Part shown: one piece after another, positions 15,920 through 25,467 of the stretch
Layout of the letters: every line of letters begins with the position of its first letter
Position numbering within the stretch: position 1 is the stretch's first letter
Source of the DNA: Bacillota bacterium
GTDB taxonomy: Bacteria > Bacillota > Clostridia > Clostridiales > Clostridiaceae
DNA length: 52,574 nucleotides
Direction: 5' to 3'
NCBI GenBank assembly: GCA_021781655.1
Contig: JAJXWJ010000017.1
Span: 1-52,574, forward strand
The notes under the pieces: generated by a model
Database searches by the model: none
What the model was told of the DNA's origin: nothing
What the model saw: the letters and a program-made list of their open reading frames with translations, nothing else
Translations under genes and position numbers: made by a program

Positions 15920-16993
15920 TTGAAAAAAGCTATCATCACTGGAATTACTGGGCAAGATGGCTCATATTTAGCAGAATTTTTATTAGAAAAAGGTTATGAG
16001 GTTCATGGAATTATACGAAGGTCTAGCACGTTCAATACAAAAAGAATTGATCATTTGTTTGAAAATCATGAGATTGGAAACAAAACTTTATTTCTTCACC
16101 ACGGTGACTTAACAGACTCAAGTAACTTGAATAGATTGATAGAAAAAATAAAGCCTGATGAGATATATAACCTTGCAGCTCAAAGTCACGTTCAAGTTTC
16201 TTTTGAAGTTCCAGAATATACTGCAGAAACAGATGGAATTGGAACCCTTAGAATACTTGATGCTATTAAAGAGAGTGGACTAAAGTGCAAGTTTTATCAA
16301 GCATCCACATCAGAATTATTTGGTGGAATAATAGGCACAGCACCTCAAAGTGAAAAAACGGCTTTTTATCCTAAAAGCCCATATGGAGTAGCAAAATTAT
16401 ATTCATACTGGATAACAATTAACTATAGGGAATCATATAATTTATTTGCTTGTAACGGGATATTATTTAACCATGAGTCTCCAAGAAGAGGAGAAACTTT
16501 TGTAACAAGAAAAATAACAAGGGCAGTTGCAAGTATTATGGCAAAGAAGCAAGAAAAGCTGTCTCTAGGAAATTTAGATGCTAAAAGGGATTGGGGCTTT
16601 GCTGGAGATTATGTAAAGGCTATGTGGCTAATTTTGCAGCAAGATACCCCAAAGGATTTCGTTATTGCTACAAATGAAACCCATACTGTTAGGGAATTTG
16701 TTGAACTTTCTTTTAAAGAAGTTGGAATACAAATAAGTTGGGAAGGATTTGGAATAGATGAAAAAGGGTATGACAAAGTTACTGGAAGACTTTTAGTAGA
16801 TGTTAATGAGAAATACTTTAGACCAGCGGAAGTAGAACTTTTATGGGGTGATTCTTCTAAAGCTGAGAAAGAATTAGGATGGGTAAGAGAAGTTGATTTT
16901 CCAAGACTAGTCAAAATGATGGTAAATGGTGATATGAAAGAAATAGCCGGACTAGATACAGAAGCATTTCTTGAGGCGGCAGCAACAAATTAA
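15920..16993 (+). CDS. gmd: GDP-mannose 4,6-dehydratase
   Basis: Converts GDP-D-mannose to GDP-4-keto-6-deoxymannose, first step to GDP-L-fucose. Short-chain dehydrogenase fold, 357 residues: NADP-binding [12 protein letters not shown] (8-19), RRSS at 33-36, Ser/Thr-Glu in STSELFG (~129-135) and catalytic Tyr155-x3-Lys159 in [22 protein letters not shown] is the characteristic GMD block. TTG start at 15920, supported by AGGAGGGTG 8 nt upstream. First gene of the EPS locus; the next gene, fcl, follows after 15 bp and completes the pathway. Confidence 0.96.
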   Translation: MKKAIITGITGQDGSYLAEFLLEKGYEVHGIIRRSSTFNTKRIDHLFENHEIGNKTLFLHHGDLTDSSNLNRLIEKIKPDEIYNLAAQSHVQVSFEVPEYTAETDGIGTLRILDAIKESGLKCKFYQASTSELFGGIIGTAPQSEKTAFYPKSPYGVAKLYSYWITINYRESYNLFACNGILFNHESPRRGETFVTRKITRAVASIMAKKQEKLSLGNLDAKRDWGFAGDYVKAMWLILQQDTPKDFVIATNETHTVREFVELSFKEVGIQISWEGFGIDEKGYDKVTGRLLVDVNEKYFRPAEVELLWGDSSKAEKELGWVREVDFPRLVKMMVNGDMKEIAGLDTEAFLEAAATN

Positions 16994-17008
16994 TTAGGAG
17001 TGATTAGT

Positions 17009-17932
17009 GTGGATAAAAATAGCAAAATTTATGTAGCTGGTCATAGGGGGCTTGTTGGGTCTGCAATAGTAAGAAATTTAAAAGAAAAAGACTATAGAAA
17101 TATTATTGGCAAAACTCATGTAGAGCTTGATTTAAAAGATCAAAATGCCGTTAGAAGTTTTTTCGAAAGAGAGAAACCAGAATATGTTTTTTTAGCAGCA
17201 GCTAAAGTAGGTGGGATAAATGCTAATAATACATATCCTGCAGACTTCATTTATGAAAACCTTGAAATACAAAATAATGTTATAAAGGCATCTTTTGATT
17301 ATGGAGTGAAAAAGCTGTTGTTTTTGGGAAGCTCCTGCATCTACCCTAAAAATTGTCCTCAGCCAATTAAAGAAGAGTATTTGTTATCTGGATATCTTGA
17401 GTCAACAAATGAAGCATATGCAATAGCAAAAATATCAGGACTTAAGATGTGTGAATATTATAAAAGACAATATGACGCTAACTTTATTAGCTGTATGCCA
17501 ACAAATTTGTATGGATCCAATGACAATTTTGATTTAAATAACTCTCATGTTTTGCCAGCTCTAATCAGAAAGTTTCATGAAGCAAAGAAAAGTAATGATG
17601 CTTTTGTAGAAGTATGGGGAACTGGAAAGCCATTAAGAGAATTTTTACATGTAGATGATATGGCAGATGGTTGTGTGTTTTTGATGGAGAACTATGATGG
17701 TGTGGAACATGTGAATATTGGAACTGGAAAAGAAGTTTCTATTAAGGAGTTGGCTGAGATGATTAAAGAGATTGTTAAATTTGAAGGGGAAATTAAGTTT
17801 AATAGGGACAAGCCAGACGGGACACCAAGAAAGTTATTGGATGTAAACAAATTAAAAGCTCTTGGATGGGAGTATAAGGTTGATTTGAGGGATGGAATTA
17901 GGTTGGTTTATGAATGGTTCAAGAAACAATGA
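17009..17932 (+). CDS. fcl: GDP-L-fucose synthase (epimerase/reductase)
   Basis: Epimerises and reduces the Gmd product to GDP-L-fucose with NADPH. 307 residues; N-terminal [24 protein letters not shown], Tyr-x3-Lys in AYAIAKISG, and [10 protein letters not shown] are GFS hallmarks. GTG at 17009 is chosen over the in-frame GTG at 17000, because AGGAG occupies 16996-17000. Directly after gmd, so the locus makes its own fucose donor; one or more of the downstream glycosyltransferases should use it. Confidence 0.95.
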   Translation: MDKNSKIYVAGHRGLVGSAIVRNLKEKDYRNIIGKTHVELDLKDQNAVRSFFEREKPEYVFLAAAKVGGINANNTYPADFIYENLEIQNNVIKASFDYGVKKLLFLGSSCIYPKNCPQPIKEEYLLSGYLESTNEAYAIAKISGLKMCEYYKRQYDANFISCMPTNLYGSNDNFDLNNSHVLPALIRKFHEAKKSNDAFVEVWGTGKPLREFLHVDDMADGCVFLMENYDGVEHVNIGTGKEVSIKELAEMIKEIVKFEGEIKFNRDKPDGTPRKLLDVNKLKALGWEYKVDLRDGIRLVYEWFKKQ

Positions 17933-17948
17933 ATAGGAGTTATTTATT

Positions 17949-19190
17949 ATGAAAAAAAGACTTTTGGTTTATGCACATTACTTCTATCCTGATGTAGCTT
18001 CTACAGGCCAGTTACTAACTGAATTATGTGAAGGACTTCAAGATAAGTTTGATATTACTGTTATATGTGTAGTTCCTAGTTATGGTGGAAAAGTTGAACC
18101 AAAGTATAAAGTTAAGAAATTTTTTAAAGAAAAATATAAAAATATTAATTTAATAAGAGTTAGAGTACCGAATTTTAACAAACAAAACAAATTAAGCAGA
18201 GTAAAAAACATAATAGCTTATTTTATCAATTCAGTTATTGCTACGTTTAAAATTGGGAATCAGGACATAATTTTTAGTATATCTCAACCACCTATACTAG
18301 GAGGTCTCCTTGGGGCTATAGGAAAAAGAATTAAACGTGCAAAATTTATATATAATATTCAAGATTTTAATCCTGAGCAGAGTGAGGCAATCGGCTATGC
18401 TAAAAATAAATTAATTGTTACAGTGGCAAGGGCAATTGATAATTTCAACTGTAAAGAGTCTGATAATGTAGTTGTTGTTGGCAGAGATATGAAAGAAACA
18501 TTACAAAAAAGGTTTAAAGGTAAAAATGTTCCTAAAAATGTAGTGATAAATAATTGGATAGATGAGAAACTTATATATCCACTTGATAAAAATCATCCTA
18601 GAGTATTAGAATTCAAGAAAAAGTATGGCTTGGGTAATAAATTTATATTTATGTATTCAGGGAATATAGGTTTATATTATGATCTTGAAAATATAATAAA
18701 GGTTATTGGCAAGTTTAAGGATAAAGATGACATTGTTTTCGCTTTTGTAGGTGAAGGTACAATGAAAAAAACATTAGTGGAATATGTTGAAGAAAATGAA
18801 TTGCAAAATGTTAAGTTTATTCCATATCAAAAAAAAGAGGATTTGATTTATTCCTTAAATGCTGCTGATGTGCATATTGTTGCTAATGCTGATGGGATAA
18901 AAGGAATTTCAGTGCCAAGCAAGGTTTATGGTGTAATGGCAGTAAGAAAAACTGTGCTAGGTATTTTAGAAGAAGGATCAGAAGCTAGGCTACTTTTAGA
19001 AGAGTATAAATGCAGTATTTGCTGCTTGCCAAAAGATTACAGCAGTTTGCAGAGTATAATTTTACGGATTATCGAAGATAAAGAGCATTTTTTAAATATT
19101 GGATTAGATAGTTCATACCCATTAAGTGCATTATATAGTAAAAGTAAATCTGTAGATAAATATAGAAAGTTAATAAGTAATTTTGTATAA
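17949..19190 (+). CDS. Glycosyltransferase family 4 (WbuB/WcaI-like)
   Basis: 413 residues, GT-B fold. N-terminal HYFYPDVASTGQLLTELCEGL and QPPILGGLLGA resemble WbuB/WcaI-type transferases that add fucose or fucosamine-type sugars; in the C-terminal half FMYSGNIGLYYDLENII is the nucleotide-sugar domain start and GISVPSKVYGVMAV replaces the usual E-x7-E region. Acts on lipid-linked repeat units at the inner membrane face. Position immediately after gmd-fcl makes it a candidate fucosyltransferase; that is inference. Confidence 0.82.
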   Translation: MKKRLLVYAHYFYPDVASTGQLLTELCEGLQDKFDITVICVVPSYGGKVEPKYKVKKFFKEKYKNINLIRVRVPNFNKQNKLSRVKNIIAYFINSVIATFKIGNQDIIFSISQPPILGGLLGAIGKRIKRAKFIYNIQDFNPEQSEAIGYAKNKLIVTVARAIDNFNCKESDNVVVVGRDMKETLQKRFKGKNVPKNVVINNWIDEKLIYPLDKNHPRVLEFKKKYGLGNKFIFMYSGNIGLYYDLENIIKVIGKFKDKDDIVFAFVGEGTMKKTLVEYVEENELQNVKFIPYQKKEDLIYSLNAADVHIVANADGIKGISVPSKVYGVMAVRKTVLGILEEGSEARLLLEEYKCSICCLPKDYSSLQSIILRIIEDKEHFLNIGLDSSYPLSALYSKSKSVDKYRKLISNFV

Positions 19191-19236
19191 GTTATAAAAC
19201 ATATTTAAAATCTAAAGTTCAAAAGTGAGTGATTAC

Positions 19237-20319
19237 ATGAATAAGAAGATTTGTTTTATTTCACAGTTTCCACCACCTATACATGGGTTATCAAAAGCGG
19301 TAGATACTCTCTATAATTCTTCTCTTCAGAAGGAATATGAATTTATAAAAATTGATATTACTAATAATAAAAAAATTATTATAAATTTACTGAAATTAAT
19401 TACAGATAACAGTAGCCTGTATTATTTTACAATTTCCCAAAGTAAAGGTGGAAATTTGAGAGATCTAATTATAATAAAACTATTGCAATTGAAAAAGAAA
19501 AGAATATTAGTGCATCTTCATGGAGGATATTTTAGAACTCTGATAGACGAGAAATGTAATAAACTCCAAAAGGATATTAATTATAAATTATTTAAAAATG
19601 TTGTTGGAGGTATAGTTTTAGGAAACTCACTACAATATATATTTAATGGGATTTTACCTAATAAAAAAATATTTACAGTTCATAATTGTGTAGATAATAA
19701 TTTTTTTATATCTGATATAACCTTCAAAAATAAATTGAGCAAAATTAATGATAAAAAAGTTCTTAATGTTTTATATTTGAGTAATTTTATTGAAGAAAAA
19801 GGGTATAAAGATATATTAAATATCGCAAAATTGATAAAAGAAATTGGGGATAACAAGTTCAAATTTATTTTTGCAGGTAAGTTCTTTGACACCGATGACA
19901 AAAAATATTTTTATGATTTTATAAGTAATAATAAATTAGAAGACATTGTAGAGTATATAGGTATTGTGAGTGGGAAAAAAAAATTACATTTGCTTGAAGA
20001 TAGCGATATTTTCGTTCTGTTGACAAGATATCCAAATGAAGGACAACCTATTTCTATTATTGAAGCAATGGCTAATGGATTGTCAGTGATAACCACTAAT
20101 CATGCTGGAATACCTGATTTAGTTAAAGATCAGTTAAATGGATTCATAGTTAAATATAATGATTACACTAATATAATTAAAAAGTTACTACATATCTTTA
20201 ACAATAGAAGTGTTCAGTTAGATATGGTTAAAGTGAATAGAAAAACTGTAAAACAATATTTTACAGAATCATATTACATTGAAAATATGAAAAAAGTATT
20301 TAAAGAGGTATTGTTATGA
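19237..20319 (+). CDS. Glycosyltransferase family 4
   Basis: 360 residues, GT-B. FPPPIHGLSKAVD opens the N-domain (acceptor loop); the C-domain has NVLYLSNFIEEKGYKDIL and the EPQPISIIEAMA-type motif here reading NEGQPISIIEAMANGLSVITT with the two catalytic/ribose-binding Glu residues. ATG 19237 is chosen over the in-frame GTG 19225, part of the ribosome-site region (AGTGAGTG). Its stop overlaps the acetyltransferase start by 4 bp (ATGA), indicating translational coupling. Sugar specificity unknown. Confidence 0.82.
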   Translation: MNKKICFISQFPPPIHGLSKAVDTLYNSSLQKEYEFIKIDITNNKKIIINLLKLITDNSSLYYFTISQSKGGNLRDLIIIKLLQLKKKRILVHLHGGYFRTLIDEKCNKLQKDINYKLFKNVVGGIVLGNSLQYIFNGILPNKKIFTVHNCVDNNFFISDITFKNKLSKINDKKVLNVLYLSNFIEEKGYKDILNIAKLIKEIGDNKFKFIFAGKFFDTDDKKYFYDFISNNKLEDIVEYIGIVSGKKKLHLLEDSDIFVLLTRYPNEGQPISIIEAMANGLSVITTNHAGIPDLVKDQLNGFIVKYNDYTNIIKKLLHIFNNRSVQLDMVKVNRKTVKQYFTESYYIENMKKVFKEVLL

Positions 20320-20891
20320 ATGTTGATCTAAGTAAGTATAGTCAGGATTGGTATGATAGAGGAAGGCCTAGGTTGATAATTATTTTATGGTGGTTTGTTC
20401 AAGGGACTTTTTTTAGAATATCTTTGCATAATATGTATGGTTATAGAGCCTTTATTTTACGATTGTTTGGAGCAAAGATAGGAGATAACGTAAAAATTAG
20501 AGCAAGTGCTAAGTTTCATTATCCTTGGAAAGTGGAAATCGGACAAAATTCTTGGATTGGAGATAATGTATATTTGTACAGCTTAGATCAAATAGTTATT
20601 GGAGATAATTGTGTTGTATCACAAAACTGTTATATAAATACAGGAGCACACAATATAATTGATGAAAAGTTTGGATTGATTACAAAGCCAGTACACATTA
20701 AAAATAATGCATGGATAGCAGCAAATTGTTTTATAAATTTAGGAATTACAATTGAGGAATCTGTTGTTGTAGGAGCAATGAGTAATGTTACAAAGAATTT
20801 GCCCGCAAATAGTATATGTGTAGGTAATCCATGTGCAGTTATAAGGGATAGATTTGATAATTATAAAGAAAAATTACAATTATTTAAATAA
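20316..20891 (+). CDS. WcaF-like hexapeptide acetyltransferase
   Basis: 191 residues. An N-terminal RGRPRLIIILWWFVQGTFFRIS segment and LRLFGAKIGDNVKIR are typical of colanic-acid WcaF-type acyltransferases; left-handed beta-helix hexapeptides run from ~50 to ~170 (VEIGQNSWIGDNVYL, IVIGDNCVV) with catalytic His in INTGAHN. Ends VVVGAMSNVT, CVGNPCAVIRDR. It probably O-acetylates a sugar of the repeat unit using acetyl-CoA, on the cytoplasmic side. Start overlaps the previous gene by 4 bp. Confidence 0.87.
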   Translation: MNVDLSKYSQDWYDRGRPRLIIILWWFVQGTFFRISLHNMYGYRAFILRLFGAKIGDNVKIRASAKFHYPWKVEIGQNSWIGDNVYLYSLDQIVIGDNCVVSQNCYINTGAHNIIDEKFGLITKPVHIKNNAWIAANCFINLGITIEESVVVGAMSNVTKNLPANSICVGNPCAVIRDRFDNYKEKLQLFK

Positions 20892-20918
20892 ATTAAAGTG
20901 TTTTGAAAGGAATTAACT

Positions 20919-22010
20919 ATGAAAGTTGCTTTTATAACTAATAGTAGAGCACCTTATAGAAGTTTGCAGATAAACAAATTCTGTGAAATAAAAAATACAG
21001 ATTTTGATGTTTATTATACAAATAAAAATATTAATGGGTGTGAATGGAATGTTGATAAAAATATTAAATTTTCAGAGTATAGCTTATTTGGTATGGTTCA
21101 GTTTATTAAAGTGATATCACTTATTAGGTCATACGATATTATTATTTTGGGTGGTTATGATAAGAAAGAATATATTATTATTAGCATCTTATGCAAGTTA
21201 TTTCGCAAAAAATACATTTTACTATTTGATGGTATAAACCCTAAAAAAATTGTTTTTAGAGAAGATGTGCTAAAATTTATAATTAAAAAATTTATAATTA
21301 TGAATGCTTTTTCGATTTTTGGTAATGGGAGAGTAAGCGAGGAATACTTTTCAAAAAAATTTAACTATCCTAAAGAGAAAATCTTCAACCAATATTTAAC
21401 TGTTGATATTGAAAAGATTATGGACATATCAAAAATAAAACATAAAGTAAGAGAAAAACTATTTAATCGGTACAAAATAGAAAAAGGGAAAAGGATAATT
21501 GTTTATAGTGGACGATTAGTAAAAAGAAAAAATGTAGACTTATTAATAAAGGCAATTAGTAAATTAAAAGCACCTCAAAATTATATTTTGCTAATAGTAG
21601 GAGATGGGGATGAAAAAAAAAGCTTATTACAACTAGCCAAAAGTTTAAATGTTAATATAGTTACTACTGGATATATTAAAGACCAAAAGGAGTTATTTGG
21701 ATTTTATTATTTATCAGATTTATTGGTATTGCCGTCATTTAATGAACCATGGGGCTTAGTAATTAATGAAGCTATGGCGGCTGCACTACCAGTGATTGTT
21801 TCCGATGAATGTGGTGCAAGCTTAAATTTGGTAGTAGATGGATTCAATGGTTTTATAGTTAAAGCTGGTGATGAGGAAAAACTTACTGAAGCTATACAAA
21901 ATGTGTTTAATAATAGAGAGATGATGAGTAAAAATTCCTTGAAGTTAATAAAAAATTGGACATTTAATAATTCAAAAAATAGTATGGAGATTATTTTAAG
22001 ACAAATATAA
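20919..22010 (+). CDS. Glycosyltransferase family 4
   Basis: 363 residues, GT-B. N-terminal FITNSRAPYRSLQINKF; C-domain VYSGRLVKRKNVDLLIKAI and the GT4 motif EPWGLVINEAMAAALPVIVSDECG with both conserved Glu residues. This start (ITN..APYR) is seen in capsular/EPS transferases, but the donor cannot be read from sequence. AAAGGAATTAACT supplies the ribosome site 27 bp after the acetyltransferase stop. A small hairpin with a T-run follows at 22023. Confidence 0.85.
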   Translation: MKVAFITNSRAPYRSLQINKFCEIKNTDFDVYYTNKNINGCEWNVDKNIKFSEYSLFGMVQFIKVISLIRSYDIIILGGYDKKEYIIISILCKLFRKKYILLFDGINPKKIVFREDVLKFIIKKFIIMNAFSIFGNGRVSEEYFSKKFNYPKEKIFNQYLTVDIEKIMDISKIKHKVREKLFNRYKIEKGKRIIVYSGRLVKRKNVDLLIKAISKLKAPQNYILLIVGDGDEKKSLLQLAKSLNVNIVTTGYIKDQKELFGFYYLSDLLVLPSFNEPWGLVINEAMAAALPVIVSDECGASLNLVVDGFNGFIVKAGDEEKLTEAIQNVFNNREMMSKNSLKLIKNWTFNNSKNSMEIILRQI

Positions 22011-22022
22011 AGTAACTTTAAT

Positions 22023-22040
22023 AATCGGCACCGATTTTTT
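22023..22040 (+). terminator. Weak intra-operon hairpin with T-run (possible attenuator)
   Basis: AATCG-GCAC-CGATT followed by six T in all, 27-44 bp before the next glycosyltransferase start. The stem is only 5 bp, so if real it would be a partial terminator in the EPS operon. Confidence 0.3.
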
Positions 22041-22066
22041 AACAATTAATTATAAGGGAGGATCAC

Positions 22067-23269
22067 ATGAAAGTTTTTTTGAGTTCAAATATTGAACACT
22101 ATAGATACACAGGTGAAGCACTTCAAGAAGCTGGTATTTTAGAAAGATATGTATCATCAGCTTTTTATAAAAAAAGACCGTGGTACTATAACCTGTCTGG
22201 AGAAAACAAAGCTTGGATAGAAAATAGAATAAATAGCTCATTTGATTTCAATAAAGTTTATCCTTTTAAAATTTACGATATACTTTATAGAATGATAAAA
22301 AGTAATAAATTTATAAACCATATTATTAATAAAGATCAAATAGATTTGATATTTAATTTTATATTTGATCTTTATTGCTATTATAATTTGAGCCTTTCAA
22401 GAGATATAACACATTTTCATTATGTAAGTAGTATTGGATATGAAAGTGCTATTAAAGCTAAAAAAAAATTCAATTGCAAAATTATAGTAGATGATAGGGC
22501 GGAGCATAAAGGATTTCTAGCTAATATTTTAGAAGAAGAGTATAAGAAACTTGATTTGAATTTTGATAAAAAACTCTTTTGGACCGTAGACTCGAGAAAA
22601 GATTATGAAATTGCAGATTATATTATAACTCCATCAAACTATTCTAAATTTACTTTTGAAAGGCAAGGCGTACCAAGTGAAAAATTACATATTATACCTT
22701 ATGGCTGCAATATTACTAGATTTTTTAATGGGAAAAGAGCTGATGATAATATATTTAGGGTAGTACACGTAGGATTGATATGTGTAAGAAAAGGAATTCA
22801 TTATTTAATAGAAGCCTTTAAAAAATTTGACAGACCCAATACTGAACTTATTTTAGTAGGTAATGTTGAAAAGGGAATGGAAAAAATTATGTACAATTTA
22901 CCAGCTAATATAAAACATATACAATATATACCTAATTCCCAATTAAATAAATTATATTCTAAATCAGATGTTTTTGTTTTACCAAGTCTTTCAGATTCAT
23001 TTTCACTAGCTACTTTGGAAGCAATGGCATCTGGATTACCTGTAATAATTTCTGAGAACGTTGGAGCTAAAGATTTTATAAGTGAAGGGGAAAATGGTTT
23101 TATAATTCCAATAAGAAATGTTTTAGAGATAACCTACAAGTTAGATTTACTATATAATAGCAAAAGTTTGACTAAGAGAATGGGAGAAAATGCTAGAGAT
23201 GTAGCTGCAAATGTGACCTGGGACCAATATAGTGAAAGACTGATAGATTTTTATAAAAAAATACAATGA
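22067..23269 (+). CDS. Glycosyltransferase family 4 (paralogue of 32719)
   Basis: 400 residues, GT-B. N-terminal block RPWYYNLSGENKAWIENR and FHYVSSIGYESA; C-domain VVHVGLICVRKGIHYLIEAFK and SLSDSFSLATLEAMASGLPVI, i.e. the E-x7-E region with SFSLATLEAM. The whole protein is collinear with the transferase at 32719 (RPWYYPLAGKNKVWIDNR, FVGKICPRKGVHYLIDAIK), so the two arose by duplication. Preceded by AAGGGAGG. Donor and acceptor unknown. Confidence 0.87.
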   Translation: MKVFLSSNIEHYRYTGEALQEAGILERYVSSAFYKKRPWYYNLSGENKAWIENRINSSFDFNKVYPFKIYDILYRMIKSNKFINHIINKDQIDLIFNFIFDLYCYYNLSLSRDITHFHYVSSIGYESAIKAKKKFNCKIIVDDRAEHKGFLANILEEEYKKLDLNFDKKLFWTVDSRKDYEIADYIITPSNYSKFTFERQGVPSEKLHIIPYGCNITRFFNGKRADDNIFRVVHVGLICVRKGIHYLIEAFKKFDRPNTELILVGNVEKGMEKIMYNLPANIKHIQYIPNSQLNKLYSKSDVFVLPSLSDSFSLATLEAMASGLPVIISENVGAKDFISEGENGFIIPIRNVLEITYKLDLLYNSKSLTKRMGENARDVAANVTWDQYSERLIDFYKKIQ

Positions 23270-23306
23270 GTGTACTTTAAAGAATACAAATTAAAAAGGT
23301 GATTAA

Positions 23307-24530
23307 ATGAAAATAACTTATGTAATTGGATTGTTATTAGGAATAGTAGTAGGATTTTCCCATAGTACTTTACTTAATACGGCAATTGGATCAGGAGCAA
23401 TAAAAATTAATATTATCGATATTTTAATGTTTATTTTAATATTACTTGCAATAAAGGAATCAAGGAAAAATATATTAGAAAAAAAAATACTTTATATTTG
23501 CATAATGTTCTCAGTAATAACTTTAATTTCTTTATGCATTGGTTTACAGAATAATTATGACATACATTTAGTAATAAGAGATTTTAGGTACATTACATAT
23601 TTTATATTAATAATTATAATAGTTAATTTATTGGTTAAAACTGCAGATGATATAAGGACTATAAATAATATTGTGTTCATAATATCGTTCATAGGAATAA
23701 TACAAATATTATTTAATGCAAAAAATAGCATTGATAGTTATCAAGATATTTTGCAAATAAAAACACTATCTATACCATTCACTGCATGTATAATTTCTGC
23801 AAGTAATTTTTTTGCATCATTTGGAAAGTGGAATAAGCTCATATATGTGCCTTCCTTTATATTAATACTTATAGCAACAATATTAACTATGATTAGAAAT
23901 GTTTGGCTAAGTGTATTATTAATCATTATTATGAATGTTTTTTATTTGATTAAGCATGGGATAATGAAGAAAAGATATGTTTTTTTACTGTTAGCTTCAA
24001 CTTTTATAATGATAATGTTTTCTTATGAAATAATATTAAAACCAAAACTTGAGTATACAGTGAACAATTATTACAATGATACGTTATATTTTAGATTTCA
24101 CGATGCACTTAGTTTGTATGATTATGTTAGGGGAAATGTAAATATTTTAACTGGTGCTGGATTAGGAGCAGATGCATCGATTTATGTATTAGGAGGAAAT
24201 GGAACTTTACAATTGTCAGATGATTATTATACTGAGAATAGCTATTTATTTTATTATTGGAAAATGGGATTACCAGCACTTATTTTATTGTTGTATCTTA
24301 TTGTAATCAGATTAATAAAATTATGTAAATACAGATTTCAAGATATACAAATATATAATATATTAGCAGTATACATTATTTATATTATGTTCTTGGCATT
24401 TTCTGGTGGAATAAGTCAAGTGGAACAAATATTTTATTTTGCTTATTTGACTGGTATAAATGTTGATAATGTAAGGAGGTTAGAAGATGATAAATCAAGT
24501 GTTACCGATAACTGTGGTGATTGCAAGTAG
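23307..24530 (+). CDS. Wzy-like polysaccharide polymerase / O-antigen ligase family
   Basis: 407 residues, about 10-12 hydrophobic segments from end to end, with a larger extracytoplasmic loop around 255-310. The loop carries GAGLGADAS and ENSYLFYYWKMGLPALI, the pattern of Wzy/WaaL-family proteins. It would polymerise lipid-linked repeat units on the outer face of the membrane. Sequence conservation of Wzy is low, so the call rests on topology, the loop motif and location beside Wzx. The last 44 bp overlap the next gene in another frame. Confidence 0.78.
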   Translation: MKITYVIGLLLGIVVGFSHSTLLNTAIGSGAIKINIIDILMFILILLAIKESRKNILEKKILYICIMFSVITLISLCIGLQNNYDIHLVIRDFRYITYFILIIIIVNLLVKTADDIRTINNIVFIISFIGIIQILFNAKNSIDSYQDILQIKTLSIPFTACIISASNFFASFGKWNKLIYVPSFILILIATILTMIRNVWLSVLLIIIMNVFYLIKHGIMKKRYVFLLLASTFIMIMFSYEIILKPKLEYTVNNYYNDTLYFRFHDALSLYDYVRGNVNILTGAGLGADASIYVLGGNGTLQLSDDYYTENSYLFYYWKMGLPALILLLYLIVIRLIKLCKYRFQDIQIYNILAVYIIYIMFLAFSGGISQVEQIFYFAYLTGINVDNVRRLEDDKSSVTDNCGDCK

Positions 24531-25455
24531 AAATAGACAGTGTGAATTAGTTAACACTATAAAATCATATTTAAGTTCATTTTATTTACCTTATGAAATA
24601 ATTATAGTTGATCAAAGTGACGATTATCAATTAACTAAAAAATTTATAAATGATATTAATACTGCAGTAAATTTGAAATTAATACATTTAAATAGACCTT
24701 CATCAACTAAAGCTAGAAATGTTGGTATAAAACTTTCAAAAAACGAATTAATAATATTTAGTGATGATGATATCCTAGTGGAAAGTAATACTATTTATAA
24801 TTTGTATAATATATTTTCTAATGAAAAACAGATTGGAATGATAGCAGGTATAAATATTAATGATATAATTCGAAAAAAAAAGCTTACATCCATATATGGA
24901 TATATTTTAGGTAAAAAGTATTTAATCAATAATAGAGGTTATATTACTAAATCAATGTATGGAAGATATCCTGATAATATAGAAAATAGAATAGAAACCG
25001 AATGGGCAATGGGATATTTTTTTTGTGTTAAAAAGACAATATTAGTAAAATATAAAATTAAATGGGATGAAAATTTGGTTTCATATGCTTATGCTGAAGA
25101 CTTAGATTTTAGCCATAGATACTATTTAGCATGTATAAAAGAAAATTTAGAATGTATATTGGATCCAAAGGTTAAAGTGTATCATTTAGCTTCACCAATT
25201 GGAAGAATATCTAATTACAAGGGTGTGCTAATGGGCATTATTCACAGGGAATATTTGTCATATAAATTAAATAACTCCGCTATTTCATCAATAGCCACAA
25301 GATGGAGTAATTTTGGAGAAGTCTTAATACATATAATCACCTTTAAAAATCCATTATTATTTATCAAAGCATATTTTTGTTGCCTTATAAATAGAAGACA
25401 ATTAAAAGATGGGATTATACCTAATTCAATAAAAGAATACTTTCAAAATAATTAA
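24487..25455 (+). CDS. Glycosyltransferase family 2
   Basis: 322 residues, GT-A fold. TVVIASRNRQCELVNTI begins the nucleotide-binding domain, IIIVDQSDD follows, the DXD-type motif is FSDDD (~92-96), and ETEWAMGYFFCVKK plus AYAEDLDFSHR contain the ED catalytic-base region. A C-terminal amphipathic/hydrophobic part suggests membrane association. The ATG at 24487 has AAGGAGG 7 nt upstream, inside the wzy gene, so the 44-bp overlap is real and implies coupled translation. Confidence 0.88.
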   Translation: MINQVLPITVVIASRNRQCELVNTIKSYLSSFYLPYEIIIVDQSDDYQLTKKFINDINTAVNLKLIHLNRPSSTKARNVGIKLSKNELIIFSDDDILVESNTIYNLYNIFSNEKQIGMIAGININDIIRKKKLTSIYGYILGKKYLINNRGYITKSMYGRYPDNIENRIETEWAMGYFFCVKKTILVKYKIKWDENLVSYAYAEDLDFSHRYYLACIKENLECILDPKVKVYHLASPIGRISNYKGVLMGIIHREYLSYKLNNSAISSIATRWSNFGEVLIHIITFKNPLLFIKAYFCCLINRRQLKDGIIPNSIKEYFQNN

Positions 25456-25467
25456 TTGGAGGCTTAA

